Of a DNA stretch of 64,000 bases, positions 13,099 through 24,325 are shown in pieces. Made by a program: the position numbers and the translations under genes. The stretch covers positions 497,501 to 561,500 of the forward strand of contig RSEE01000039.1 of assembly GCA_003971905.1 (NCBI GenBank). The letters run 5' to 3'. The stretch comes from Moniliella sp. 'wahieum'. Taxonomy: Eukaryota; Basidiomycota; Moniliellomycetes; Moniliellales; Moniliellaceae. A model generated the notes under the pieces. It worked only from the letters and a program-made list of their open reading frames with translations. It ran no database searches and was not told where the DNA came from. Numbering within the stretch: position 1 is the stretch's first letter; every line of letters begins with the position of its first letter.

Positions 13099-14196
13099 AT
13101 GAGCCAGTTCTCCCAGTTCGCCGCCGCCCAGAAGGCGTACGACCACTACAACCGCGCCTCGGCCGCCGTCCAGCCCCACTACCAGAAGGCCCAGCCCTAC
13201 ATTGCCAAGCTCCAGGCATTGCTCCAGCCCTATGTCCAGCCCATCGACCGCGAGCTGTCCCGCTTCCCCTCGCTCGTCCGCTTTGAGCAGCAAACCGGCA
13301 TCAAGAAGGCCTACTTGGGCATTGGCGTTTGGTCTCTTTGCCTTGTATGTCCTGCTCCTTGTCTGGCTTGCATCCCCCTTTCCCCCGCCGCTGACCCATC
13401 TCCCCCTGCAGTTGATCTTCTTCAACGTCTTTGCCTCGCTTCTCACCAACGTGCTTGGCTTCTTCATCCCGGCGTACTACTCGATGAAGGCGCTGCAATC
13501 CCCGGGCGGCGCCGACGACACGCAGTGGCTCACCTACTGGTCCGTCTACGGTTTCTTTGCCGTGCTCGAGACCGTGTCAGACCACGTGCTGTACTGGTTC
13601 CCCTTTTACTACACGGCCAAGTCGCTCTTGCTCGTCTGGCTCATGCTGCCCCAGACCCAAGGCGCAAAGATTGTGTATGCCAATGTGCTTCGGCCTATCT
13701 TCTTCCACACGCCCAAGGGGACTGTGCCTACGGGCTACAATGGCACGGACAAGTCGGGTCTGTTTGCCGAGACGCCGCCCGGCGCGCGGTCCCCCCCGTG
13801 CCTACCGCTCCTGCCGTCCCTGCCGCTCCTGCTGTCCCTGCCGCCTCGGCGCCCACTCATGCCCCCGCTCCGGCCGCCGCAGCGCCTGCCTCCTTCGCCG
13901 CCTCGGTTCCTACTGCGGCCTCTGTACCGTCGGCCGCGTCCGCGGTGCCGACTAGCAGCCACACAAACCTGTCCAGCGGCCTGGCGGGCCTCGCTTCGCA
14001 CGCCTCCTCGTTGCCCTCTGCCCCGGGCGCCGGTGCTGGTGGATTCCATCTCCCCGCGCAGGCTGAGGAGGCGCTGCGCTCGGGCCAGGTGCCGCATTTG
14101 GATGCGTCGCAGATCCCGGAGGAGCTCAAGCCGGCGCTGAGTGCGATGGCCCAGCAGGGCCAGTTCTCTCAGGCGCCGACGGGCTTTGGATTGTAA
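13099..14196 (+). CDS. ER-shaping reticulon-like protein Yop1 (TB2/DP1/HVA22)
   Basis: Hairpin membrane protein that curves ER tubules, partner of reticulons. Exon 1 (13099-13344) starts MSQFSQFAAAQKAYDHYN and runs to KKAYLGIGVWSLCL. The intron is 13345-13411 (GTATGT to CTGCAG, phase 0). Exon 2 continues LIFFNVFASLLTNVLGFFIP, AYYSMKALQSP, DDTQWLTYWSVYGFFAVLE and the second hairpin ending LVWLMLPQTQGAK. This gives the two long hydrophobic hairpins and the family signature ALxSP-DDTQWLTYW. After about residue 185 comes an Ala/Pro/Ser-rich tail of some 150 residues, longer than in yeast Yop1 (180 residues in all). One frame change lies near 13785-13797, at or beside a run of seven C. Downstream reading ends in SQAPTGFGL. 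Function is inferred from the family; identity is firm. Confidence 0.93.
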   Translation: MSQFSQFAAAQKAYDHYNRASAAVQPHYQKAQPYIAKLQALLQPYVQPIDRELSRFPSLVRFEQQTGIKKAYLGIGVWSLCLVCPAPCLACIPLSPAADPSPPAVDLLQRLCLASHQRAWLLHPGVLLDEGAAIPGRRRRHAVAHLLVRLRFLCRARDRVRPRAVLVPLLLHGQVALARLAHAAPDPRRKDCVCQCASAYLLPHAQGDCAYGLQWHGQVGSVCRDAARRAVPPVPTAPAVPAAPAVPAASAPTHAPAPAAAAPASFAASVPTAASVPSAASAVPTSSHTNLSSGLAGLASHASSLPSAPGAGAGGFHLPAQAEEALRSGQVPHLDASQIPEELKPALSAMAQQGQFSQAPTGFGL

Positions 14197-15781
14197 CATG
14201 TATCATGTAACATGTAACCCGGTTCCAGTGCATGTGCCAACATGGTGTGGTATCCCACTGCAAAAGAAGGCTGGCTTGTCCTTCTACCCCCCCCCCCCGG
14301 CTCTCTACGAGCCACCGTTCTTGCTTGATCTTGTTGCTCCTGTCTCGTGTCGATTCGGGTCCTGTGCCCCCGTCCCAGTTCCATGTTTTGTGCCCCCTGG
14401 CGCGCACGCTTGGACATTCATTTGAAGCTTGGTCGGCCTGGATTCTGGTCCCCGATCGGGGTTGGGCTTGGGATTGGTAGTGAACAGTGGACGATGTGCT
14501 ACTGGATGAGCGAGTGCTGCTGCCAGATGGACTTGCACAATGCGTGGGGCGAGGGAGGATGGCGGGCAGGGGGAAGGACACGAGGCGCAGTCGGCGCGCG
14601 CAAAGAGAGAGATGACGTTGTTCTGTTACATAGTAAGGGGAGGTGCGGGGGATGGTCTACATGGGTACACCAGCATTGCGAGGGACTAGGAAGACATCTA
14701 TCTGTGTGCCTTGCAAGGCAAGGCGAGGGCAAGTCGATGGTCCCGGTCAATAGGGCTGGTTGATGGGGAGGCCTTGATGCGTGGCGTCGAACGGAGCCCC
14801 TCGACGTCAACCGTTGTGGCGAACGCTGGAGTATCCTGTGTCCACGGCTGGCAGATGGAACCAAGGCAGAAATCACCGAAACAGAGCTTCTTCGGCCTGC
14901 TTCGTCTCTATTACCTCTTCCATAGGGGGTGCTTATACCCGGGCGTTGCTGGCCAGGCAGACGGCACCTTGTCTTGCCTGGGATTTCGGCAATCCGTTTC
15001 TACTCTAACAAGGAGGATCAGGGGGGGAGGCGGTGTGTGAGTAGATGCGGCAGGGCTACGCGATCCATTCATTCAGAGAGGGCAACACCATGGTGGGCTT
15101 GCTGCTACTCATTCTGGTTGGCCAGCATAGTCGTAGGGCTTTTGCTGGGGAAGCAGCTGCTGGTACCGTCACGCGTCATCCGCGAGATGCCCGCCGTGGC
15201 GTGGCGGGGGCCGCCCCCTGGTCGGTGGCCATGGACGCGGACACAATGCGCCGACGACAACACCTTGCCGGTGAAGCGGTTGGGTTGGCATGGCGGACAT
15301 GCTGACCTGAACATTGCAAGCCCCGCTGGGGGCGACGCATGCCACGGCCTGGAGGCTGGCAGCCGCCAATTGATGCTCTGGAAAAGACGGAATCCCGACA
15401 GTTCCAACGGATGCCACACTGGCGCCATGCGCAGCGCTGGCCAGGGTGCCGCCACGCGACCAGGGTACCCAAACGCAGCCACGGTCGCCTGGCGCCAGTG
15501 TGTCCCCGCCGCCGCATCCTGCGACTGCCGGTTGCCGTCCCGGCTCCCCCGCAGCAGCCCGCAGCAGCACAGTCGCCCGCCCCCCCGGCCGGCGCCGTGC
15601 CTGCGGGGGGCATGGCTGGGATGGGATGGCCCCACTCGCACTCGCATCTCACATGCACATGCTCCCCAGCAGAGCTTGCCATCATTAACCACCACCACCT
15701 CGCCGTCTTCTCCGCCTTGGCACCCACATTCTTTTGTTGCTCTGCCCCCCCCGGGGCATCCACGTTCCTTTCCCCGTCGCC
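14197..15781. other. Spacer between YOP1 and the RSC1-like gene
   Basis: About 1.6 kb. Directly after the YOP1 stop there are near-repeats of CATGTAA (14196-14220). No conserved coding sequence was found. The distal half, rich in C, is probably the promoter and 5' UTR of the bromodomain gene, or may hide an N-terminal extension of it. Confidence 0.5.
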
Positions 15782-18348
15782 ATGGCCCCCCCACCCCCGT
15801 CCCCCGCGTCTTTGCCTCCCCTCACCCGCTCCCCCGTCCGACCCGTGCCCCGCACCCCGCCAACCTCGGCTGGCTCCGCCTCCCGCCCGCCCCGCTGGCA
15901 CCGACGCCCTGGCCCATGCCCACACTGTCTACGCCTCCGTCCTCACCCCCTTGGCCCTCCGCCCGGCCCCACACCACGCGACGCGACTCCCTTCACTGCC
16001 CTTGCTGACCTCGCTCTCTGCCCCGACCCCAACAACAGTGTGCAGTACTACAGCAAGGTGAGCAGCACATCACGCGCCCCCCTTGGTTTGGTGCCCTTGT
16101 ACTGACCCTGCTCAGGTAACCCAGCCCATGTCGCTCCACCTCATTGAACACAATGTTCGCGCCCGCGCCTACCCCTCGCCATCGGCGTTCGAGACAGACG
16201 TCCTTCAGCTCTTTGCCAATGCCCGCCTGGCCAACAAGCCTGGCTCCGAAGCCTACAGCCAGGTGGCTCGGCTGCAGCACGTGTACCTGGAACTGGTCAA
16301 CTGGCCCTGTGCTAGCTCGATCGAGGCCGTTGAGGCTCACATGGACGCCGTCGTCCACCTCGCCTCCCTTCGGCCTACGCCATTCAGCTCTGTCCCCATT
16401 GGCCCAGGAGAGGCGTCGATCCATCAAGCGCAGCCGGGTTCTGAAATGCCCGCCACTTGCACTGCCGATGTCATCTCTCGTGCTCGTCTGCACACCGTGA
16501 CAAGATTGTTTTGGACCACGCCGAGTTCAAGGGCGAGACGTACCGTGTAGGCGATTGGGTCCACGTGCTCAACCCTTCGGACCCCTCCAAGCCCATTGTG
16601 GGGCAGATCTTCAAGGTGCTTGAAAAGATACCCGCAGCCTCCACCTCCTCGGGCGGTAGGACATTGTCGACGCCTGGATCGCCAGCCTCACCCTCCCCGC
16701 CCCTCCCCTCACCAACGGGGCAGTATTATGTATCCGTCTGCTGGTACCACCGCCCCGAAGAAACGGTGCATGCAGCCTCACGCCGGTTTATCCCCAATGA
16801 GGTGTTTAAGACGGGGCTCATGGTCGACCACAAGATTCAAGATATCGTGGAAAGGTGCTTTGTCATGTTCTACACGCGCTTCATTCGTGGCCGTCCCACG
16901 TCTGCGGTTTGGAACGCGGCAACGCAGCAGCTTTATGTGAGCGAGTTCCGCTACAACGACCTGACCCGCCAGTTCACCAAGATCAAGTCGTGGAACTCGT
17001 GCATCCCGGAGGAGCTGCGCGGGGGGGAAGTACCTATGGATCCATTTGTGAAAGCCATCGTTCCCGAACGCCAGCCATCGCCTTTTCTCCTCGGCGTGGC
17101 GGACGGGCCTGGGTTCCTTCTTGCCGAAAGATCCACTCCTTCCGCTTCGATGACCACTGGCCTCCCCTGTCGCGCAAGCGACCTGCCGACGAGCCTGCTT
17201 TGGATCTGCGGACCAAGAAGGAATTTGCCATGCGGTCCCATTGCGCTGCGCAGGCTCCCTCCCTGTTGCCTACCAGGGGCATGAACGAGTTCCTATCTCC
17301 TCACCCATCCTCGCACCCGATGGTCATGCTTCCGCCTTCGCCCTATGCCCCGTTCTCCTTCGCGGTCCCGAGCCCTATGGCTCTGTCGCCATCCCCCCCA
17401 TGGCCGAGGTGAACTACCGTCCTAGTTCGGCGGGTGGGTTGGACGCAGTCATGCAGTTCGGGGCCCCCTCCTTCGCGCTCGAACCCTGCTCGCGCACGGG
17501 CAAGCCCAGGTCGCAGACGCTGCAAGACAACCTGCCGCAAGACGCGGTGCCGGCGACCCATTGGCTCACCGCGCCCACGCAACGCGTGCGCCACAGCAGC
17601 GTGCCCATCGACGCCGACCGCACGGGCTTCCTCTCCCCGCTCGTGCTTCCGCACCTGTCCCCCTCCACCCCTGGACCCGGCATGGTCACCGCGCCCGTTT
17701 CGCCCTCGCTGCTGATGGAAGGCCCGGTCCCGTTCGTGCCTTCGGCCGCGGCCGCCGCTACACCTGCACCTGCCACTACGGTCCCCCCCCGAATTGGGTC
17801 ATGGCTTCCCCGCTGCCCATGGAGATGCCGGCGCCTAGCGTGCAAGAGCCGCTCATTCCCGAGTTGACCTTCGATTCGGCCGCGAGCTCGGTGGGGGACG
17901 TATCCTGTTCTAGTTCGTGGCTTGGGTCTGGGTCGGGATCTGGGTCGGGGTCTGGGAGCGGCGCACCTGTCCCCCCTCGGTTGGCAGTGCAGGAGGTCGC
18001 GTCGCCCGAGATGGATGGTCGCCGTTTTGGTTGGCAGCGGCGGGAGCGGCATGCGGCAGTCCGTTGGGCGTGCTGCGTCGTGCATCGCTCGATACGTCGG
18101 GCTGTCTTGCCTCGTTCAACGATAAGCACAAGGACAAGGACAAGGACACGAACAAGCATGCGCGCAAGACGGAGACCATGACCACGCCACCGAGCTCGGA
18201 GGACGAGACGGTATATGGCAAGCTGTCTGACGCACCTTCGCTCACTGTCCTCTCCCCCTCGCCCGTCGACAAACTCTTTCCCCTCCCCACCGACACCCTC
18301 GCCGGCCTGGACAAACTCTTCTTCCCCCTAGATGAGTTGGCGGACTGA
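15782..18348 (+). CDS. RSC chromatin-remodelling subunit, bromodomain plus BAH (Rsc1/Rsc2-like)
   Basis: Nuclear subunit of the RSC remodeller: the bromodomain reads acetyl-lysine and the BAH domain binds nucleosomes. The bromodomain starts DALAHAHTVYASVL, has a PDPNNSVQYYSK stretch in place of the usual PDYY, then VTQPMSLHLIEHNV and ADVLQLFANARL. An intron fits at 16058-16115 (GTGAGC to GCTCAG) between SK and VT. The BAH domain runs from TYRVGDWVHVLNPSDPSKP through VCWYHRPEETVHAASRRF to RGRPTSAVW and FTKIKSWNSCIPEEL. The C-terminus is low-complexity with Gly-Ser repeats (about 17930-17960) and a KDKDKDK run, ending FFPLDELAD. Only one bromodomain is seen, while yeast Rsc1 and Rsc2 have two; an upstream one was not found. 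Several frame changes occur. The start ATG at 15782 is a guess. Confidence 0.85.
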
Positions 18349-18906
18349 TCAGCGTCCCCCCCCCCCACCAGCCCATGCTCGGCTCGGCCATGGTCGTCTG
18401 CAATACCCGTGACGCTGTTTCAGCGCTCTCACCCCCCCCCTCCCCACACACCCTAATAGGCGTTACCCTACTTGACCCGCCGCCTTCTCGCCCCAAGTAT
18501 TCTCGTTCTATGCTCTGCTCTCTACTCTGCTCGCCCCGCTCGTGCGCGTGCACGTGCTCCTGCCTGTGCACCCTCTGTCGTTCTTTGCCCACCGCCTTGC
18601 CCATCTACCCCCCCTACTATACTGGATTGATTGATACCTACTACCCCTCCACCTACCCCCTCTCCATCCCCATCACCTCCTCCTTCGTCCTCCTTCTCGC
18701 CCTTCACTCTCACTCTTACTCTCACTTTCCTTCTCGCTTTCATTCTTTTTCGACCTGCACTGGTTGCGGCCTCTATTCCCCCGTTGAGTATATCTTGGTT
18801 CTGCATCCTGCTATGCTCGTGCTGGCGTACTAGAAGCTTGAAGCTGGACGGGGCCCGTAGCGTTCGTTGGGGTTCGTGGTGGCGACTGCACCCCGCGGCG
18901 CCGCCC

Positions 18907-18951
18907 CCACACACCGCTCCCACACACCGCTCCCACACACCGCTCCCACAC
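18907..18951. repeat. 13-bp tandem repeat, unit CACACACCGCTCC
   Basis: Three consecutive copies of a 13-base unit in the spacer downstream of the RSC1-like gene. Confidence 0.85.
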
Positions 18952-19040
18952 TGAGTACTGGTGGGCAACCAGAAACCAGAAACTTGAGCCGGAATCAGTT
19001 CAAGTGGCGGGTAGAACCCATTGGTGTACACACGTTCGCT

Positions 19041-19075
19041 GAAGCGTGAAGCGTGAAGCGTGAAGCGTGAAGCTT
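19041..19075. repeat. (GAAGCGT)n tandem repeat
   Basis: Four GAAGCGT heptamers followed by the variant GAAGCTT. The related GAAGCTT heptamer recurs at about 18835, 19427 (reverse) and 20265-20312. Confidence 0.9.
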
Positions 19076-19518
19076 GATGCAAGGACCAGAGCGGGGAAAA
19101 GGCGGGCCAGTTTGAGTTTGAGCCTATAGCATACCGTTGGAAGCCGTGGTGTGAGACTCGCATGTGAGATGGGGATGCAAGAACGGGGGTGCTCCCCCCC
19201 CTACTGGGCCCTTTTGTCCGTATAGTACGAATAGCGAATAGGACACAGTTGTGGTCCACACATAGACGTCCTTCGCGTGCTACAGGTACCCCTCTCGCCT
19301 ATGAGCCGCAAGATCCAGGGTTGTTGGCCCGCTGTGGCGGTCTGTGGCCTCTCTTTGCCTCAGTCTCTCTTCTGCTTCGTTCAGCCTTCATAGCTAGAGC
19401 ACCACGCTTCTGATCCTCGCTGTGCTTCAAGCTTCATTTCGCTTTGTTGGTGAGGGGGGGGGCTGTGACATGTGACATGGGCGGCCTGTGATGCATGTGT
19501 TGATTGATGGCACAAGCC

Positions 19519-19570
19519 GGTAACGCGGTAACAACGCGGTAACGCGGTAACAACGCGGTACGCGGTAACG
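19519..19570. repeat. ACGCGGTAAC / ACAACGCGGTA array
   Basis: Five GCGGTA units spaced 7-11 bases apart, alternating ACGCGGTA and ACAACGCGGTA, over about 50 bases. Confidence 0.9.
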
Positions 19571-20125
19571 ATTATGATTACGTGTACTATGAGCCACAGA
19601 AGGGCACAGAGGGTGATTTGGGGTTCACCGTACACGGGGGTGGTACCATTGTCAGCGGCTCTGTTGAGATGTCAGAATCGCTCAACAGAAACTAGTAACT
19701 TGAGGGTGGAGACGTCCTGGGGAGGGTTATACGGGATTTGCCTGTATTGCTATTGGTATCTGAGGTGGACCGAGGCTGTCGTGCGAAATGCCACACGTGA
19801 GATCTGAGACACGGAACATCATACAACGTCGTCTCAGTACGTCAGTACGCGTCTGCTTCTGACAAGAAAAATGGGCGTGAGCTGCCGTTCAAAGCTCAGA
19901 AGACTCAGGCTTGGCCACGAGGGCGCGCTGAGCGGCTGAGCGCCCTGCGCAACACAGTAACGAAATGTAACAGGCACAGATTGTGCCCCCAGGCGCCGCT
20001 TCCAGCTGTGATGTGCTTGGCAAGTGCCAGCCGGGGCAATCTTCGTATTGGTATACGGCTGATGGTGCTGCCAAGTCAATCGAAAAGCGGGCCGCTCGCT
20101 ATTGGTAAGACCACTGCCTCTATCC

Positions 20126-20485
20126 AGTGTGCGCTCCGCGGACACCAAGACGACCGCGGTCAGTTCGATCCACCCCACGGCACACGCCAACAAAACAAGA
20201 CACAGAGAGTAAATGCAGGTGTATATACTGAGTGTGAACACATGTGTGACATGTGAACGCGAACCTTGAAGCTTGAAGCTTGAAGGCTTTTGAAGCTTTG
20301 AAGCTTGAAGCTGGGAAGATGATGGACCCACTAGCAGTGTGCGCTCCGCGGACTACAAAAGGCAACTGCGGTCAGCCTCATCCGCCCCACTGTGTGCACA
20401 CGCTAACAAAGCACACAGAGAGTGAATACGAGAAGAGTGCAGATGTATATACAGCGTGAGCATGTGAGCGTGACGCGTGAACCTA
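20126..20485. repeat. Diverged duplicated unit, two copies 210 bp apart
   Basis: Copy 1 (about 20126-20262) and copy 2 (about 20336-20485) both begin with AGTGTGCGCTCCGCGGAC. They then share an ACGCCAACA/ACGCTAACA motif, ACACAGAGAGT, a GTGTATATACTG/ATGTATATACAG motif and a terminal GTGAACC-like end. They are diverged with small indels. Between them lies an array of GAAGCTT repeats. The unit has no open reading frame common to both copies. Confidence 0.8.
20265..20312. repeat. (GAAGCTT)n imperfect array
   Basis: Six or so GAAGCTT/TTGAAGC units, some with an extra T, lying between the two copies of the diverged 140 bp unit. Confidence 0.9.
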
Positions 20486-20521
20486 CTTAGAGAGGAACGA
20501 GAGGGCCAACGTTCAACTTGA

Positions 20522-20547
20522 CCGCTCAGCCGCTCAGCCGCTCAGCC
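20522..20547. repeat. (CCGCTCAG)n short tandem repeat
   Basis: Three perfect CCGCTCAG units in the spacer upstream of the LAM gene. Confidence 0.9.
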
Positions 20548-21195
20548 TGAGTTGCAATGACGGGGTGTCGATGGTTGTTGATGCACTTGACGTTGAACTT
20601 CAACGTTGATGCCATTGCAGTTGACGCTGTTGCGTTGAGGGTTATTGTGTACCCCCTCCGTATCTGTTCCACGGAGCGAACGCGTGACAGCGTGGCGGGA
20701 GACTCAGCGGACACAAGTGACACGTGTGACGTGGGATGGATGATGGATGGTGGCATGAAGCAGGTGTCGTTGGGAACGTTGAACACGATGACGGATGACG
20801 CGTGACGTCCATGACGCGGATGACGCGGACGGATCCTAGATCTTAGATCCTACGTCCCAGATCTCTAGTCTGTGCCTCGTCGTCTCGTCACGCGTCAATC
20901 TTCAATAGCTTTGGAACCGTCCAGCCGTTCAGGAACGCGTAGGAACCCAGTCCGTCCTGCCGAGGTGGCGGGCCAGTATAGTTCCGTCAGAGTGCCCATT
21001 TCCCTCTGCGGCTGCTCCGCGGCGCACTTGCGAGCAGGGTCCGTTTGGGCTTCGCATGCCTTTGAGGGCAGTTCGATCGCACATCTCCATCATCCATCAC
21101 TAGTCTCTCACCACCCTGCCCGATCGGGGCCAATCACGGGTGCCGTTCTGTTCCCCCGCCTCTGCTCGGCATCCAGCTGACAAGCCTGCGCACTG

Positions 21196-24100
21196 ATGCC
21201 TGTCTCCGGGCCGCTTCTGCGTGTCAGCGCCATCCGATGCCAGCATCGCCATCACAGCCCCCTTTACCTTACCCGTTCCATCGCATTCTTATGTTCTCCT
21301 TCCTCCCCTCCACCAGTCTCCTGCGTCGCACACAGAAGCCCATCCGACCATGCCATCCCACGGTGTGCTGTTTGGCAGGAACCGCACTGCCAGCTTAGCG
21401 ACAGCTCCATTGGCCCCACTGGCAGCATAGGCAGCAGCATCCTGCGCCACAGGCGCACCAGCAGTGGCAAGAGCCGCCTCCCGGGCATCATTACTGCCAT
21501 GCACGTTCCCAGTCGGCAAGAGCTGACCCAGATGGCGCTGAAGGATCCTAATGCGTTGCCCGAGGAGCCCTCTGACACATCCTCTGGCGCTTCTCTCCGC
21601 GAGGGCCCTCCTTCACCCGTCGTTTCCAGCAAGGAGGATGCAGAGCCCGGGCCGGCCAAAGAGGCCAACGCTGCGCCGGTGGACGTGCAGCCGTCGGGGA
21701 TGGAGCAGAAGGAATTGTCAAAGACAGATCTGGGCGCTGCCGAACTGGGCAAACAGCCAGGTGGATTCTGCCCTGCCTACTTCCAGCATGATTCCCGCCA
21801 TTCCCAGCAGCGCAGACGATTTGGCCTCCCAGTCGACGCTGGTGAGGGATGGATCGTCAGCGTCGCTAGGGCACAAATCGCTGCGCCCTCCACCTCCATT
21901 TTCTTTGCCCAAGGCGCTGTGTCGTACCATGGGATGCACCAAGACACTGCCTCGGCCTCGGCTCCCGTTTTGCCAGGCTCTTCCCCCCGCGTCAGTATGG
22001 ATTATGGTTCGGCCAATGCCGAACGGCCTCACCTTCTGCCCGATGGTTCCTCTTCAGCCCTGGCCCCACCTGGCGAAACTGCGCTAGAGGAAGGGGTTTA
22101 CCGCCACCCAGAGACGGGCGAGGAGACAGAGGTGGATAGAAACCACGCTGTGAAGGGTACGTTACTTCCATCATAGGTCAATTCATCCCCGGCCCCGTTT
22201 GCTAACTTCATCTCAATCTGCGCTCCCCCTTTCCCTCGTTTCGCCTCTACAGTCAAGAATGTGCCTTGAACGACGCAGATGATGGCAACGAAAGTGATTC
22301 GTGGGACAGCAGCCATGTTGTCGAGCATCGCACCGACACGTTCGACAGCACGCTGAGCACATTCTCTGTCGCCTCGTCGAAGCGCAACGCCGAATTTCAC
22401 TCTACGTTCCCGAGGCACCAGAGGACGAGTTCTTGATTGCAGGTGCGTTGATAATGCGTTGACCTGTATTTGTCTTTGCCTTTCCCTTGCCTTTGCCTTT
22501 CCCTCCTCGCCTTTGCCCCGAATACTGAACATGTATTTCCTTCTCCCCATTTTGCTCGTCTCAGACTTTGGCTGTGCGGCCATCCGGGAGCTTCTGCACC
22601 AAGGTCGTCTGTATGCAGCAGAGAACAACTTGTACTTCAACTCGAGTCTGTTTGGCTGGGTGACTAGCTTCATCATTCCCCTTTCCGAGGTGACTGCGAT
22701 CGAAAAGCGGATGACGGCGCTGGTGATTCCGAACTCGATCCAGATTTCGACTGCCAACGAGAAGGTACGTACACTCAGGGTAGCATATTACGCTCACGCT
22801 CGCACATGCTGACTGGGTTTTTTTAGTACCTTTTTGCCTCCTTTGCTTCGCGAGACCAGGCGTACGACAAGATTGTCAAGCTGTGGAAGTCGGCCAACCC
22901 ATCGTTGGATACCGATGCGGATGCCGACTTGGGAGCGGAAGAGAACGGGCCGAGCCGGATCAAACAGCGCATTGCGTCCCGCATGCATCGCCATCACAAG
23001 CTGATGAAATCACGTCTCCATCATCACCTTCGGGATACTGCTGACGAAAGCGAAGGTGGGATGGAGCGGGGATCGAAATCCAAAAGAGCCTCCTCTGCCC
23101 GCACGGGCAAAGCAAAGGGTTTGTCCCAGCAGGCCAGGGGGGCAAGGGCTTGAGCCGGCCCAAGACCCAGTGCACCGATGGCAAAGATCACTACCCAAAC
23201 GTGGTTATGGACCAAACGTACGGAGGGAGCCTAGAGACGGTGTACAATCTTCTCTTCACCTCAGGGTTTATGAAAACGTTTTTGGAAGAAGACCAGCAAT
23301 TGCTCAATGTGGAGCTGACGGATTGGCGTAAGGAGGCGGGCTCGGGCGATGCGAGAGATGCAGAGAGACGTTACATACATCAAACCGTTGAACGGGTCCG
23401 TCGGACCCAAGCAAACCAAATGCGTGATTGATGAGGTAGTTATCCATTCGGATTTTGAAGACCATACGAGCACGGTCACTACAACTCGGACGCCGGACGT
23501 GCCTAGTGGTGGATCATTTGCTGTCAAGACGCGTACTTGCCTCACCTGGGGTGGAGGATTGCGGACACGGGTGGTGGTGACGTGCGGGGTGGAATGGTCA
23601 GGGCGGAGCTTCCTAAAGAGTGTGATCGACAAGGCTTCCATTGACGGTCAAAAGGACTACTACAAGTCTTGATACCAACATACGCAAGTACATTAAGGAT
23701 CATCCACAAGAATTTGCTAGCGCCGACGCAGAGTTGGATGAAGAGACTGATGATGCAGAGGACGAGGACACGGAGAACGACGGATCGGTCTCCAAGGAGG
23801 AAGAAGCCCCTGTTCTACATGGGAATGGTTTCCTCCACGTTGTCGGGCATACTAGGAACTGTGGTGGATCACATTCAAAGAGTATCGCCATACTCGCTCT
23901 TGGTGGGCGGACTGGTACTGTGTTCTTCATTTATCACCTTCCACGCTGGTACCCCAGTGACCCCACATATGCCTAAGGCTTCAACGCCCCCTGGGCCTGT
24001 GGCCTATGATCCTGCGATTTCGGAGGCGGTCAAGCATGCCCTGCTTCAGCTTAAGCATTCTCCCGAGCTGCATGGAATGTACCACCCTACCGGGTCTGCG

Positions 24101-24325
24101 CATCCCTCTTCTCCCGTCTTCATGACCTCTCTCCATGTTGGTTCCCGACCCGGCTCACATCCATGCCTTTGCCATTTCCGACATCCACCGCCTGACAGCC
24201 TGGATCGAGTTCCAAGAACGGCAACTTCAGTTGGTTCGGAACGACCTGTCTTACCTCCTAAGCACCATCACTCTGCCGCTGCACAATACAAGCAGCAGGC
24301 CGAGGCAAGTGCGAAACGCGCGTGA
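21196..24325 (+). CDS. LAM/Ysp-type sterol transporter (GRAM + VASt + TM)
   Basis: ER-anchored lipid-transfer protein acting at ER-plasma membrane or ER-mitochondria contacts. The GRAM domain has KRNAEFHSTFPE, EDEFLIA, DFGCAAIRELLHQGRLYAAE, then FGWVTSFIIPLSEVTAIEKR and YLFASFASRDQAYDKIVKLW. The VASt domain begins VVMDQTYGGSLETVYNLLF, with GFMKTFLEEDQQL, RDVTYIKPLNGSVGPKQTKC and TCGVEWSGRSFLKSVIDKA. After an acidic stretch a membrane segment (YSLLVGGLVLCSSFITFHAG) and a short C-terminal helix (AWIEFQERQLQLVRNDLSYL) follow, ending QQAEASAKRA. Introns: 22157-22252, 22443-22564, 22827 preceded by 22765-22826. The N-terminal 300 residues are disordered and the start is uncertain (21196 or an ATG near 21350). 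Several single-base frame changes interrupt the reading. The domain order is diagnostic. Confidence 0.9.

Larger units (their letters stand above)
18349..21195. other. Repeat-rich 2.8 kb spacer
   Basis: No conserved coding sequence. The spacer holds a dense set of short tandem arrays, listed separately, and two diverged copies of a roughly 140 bp unit 210 bp apart. It separates two rightward genes and must contain the promoter of the LAM gene near its right end. It could also hold a non-coding RNA or an origin, but nothing shows this directly. Confidence 0.6.

Noticed and set aside
13325-13345. A frame error at the end of YOP1 exon 1
   Set aside because: Splicing at GTATGT (13345) to CTGCAG (13411) joins exon 1 to exon 2 in frame and gives a normal family sequence, so no error is needed there.
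14929-16008. 359-codon + frame before and into the bromodomain gene
   Set aside because: Only its last part overlaps real bromodomain coding sequence, in a different frame; the rest is low-complexity GC-rich spacer.
19519-19570. Regularly spaced repeats suggestive of a CRISPR-like array
   Set aside because: Units are 6-11 bases with no unique spacers, in a eukaryotic genome; it is a short tandem array.
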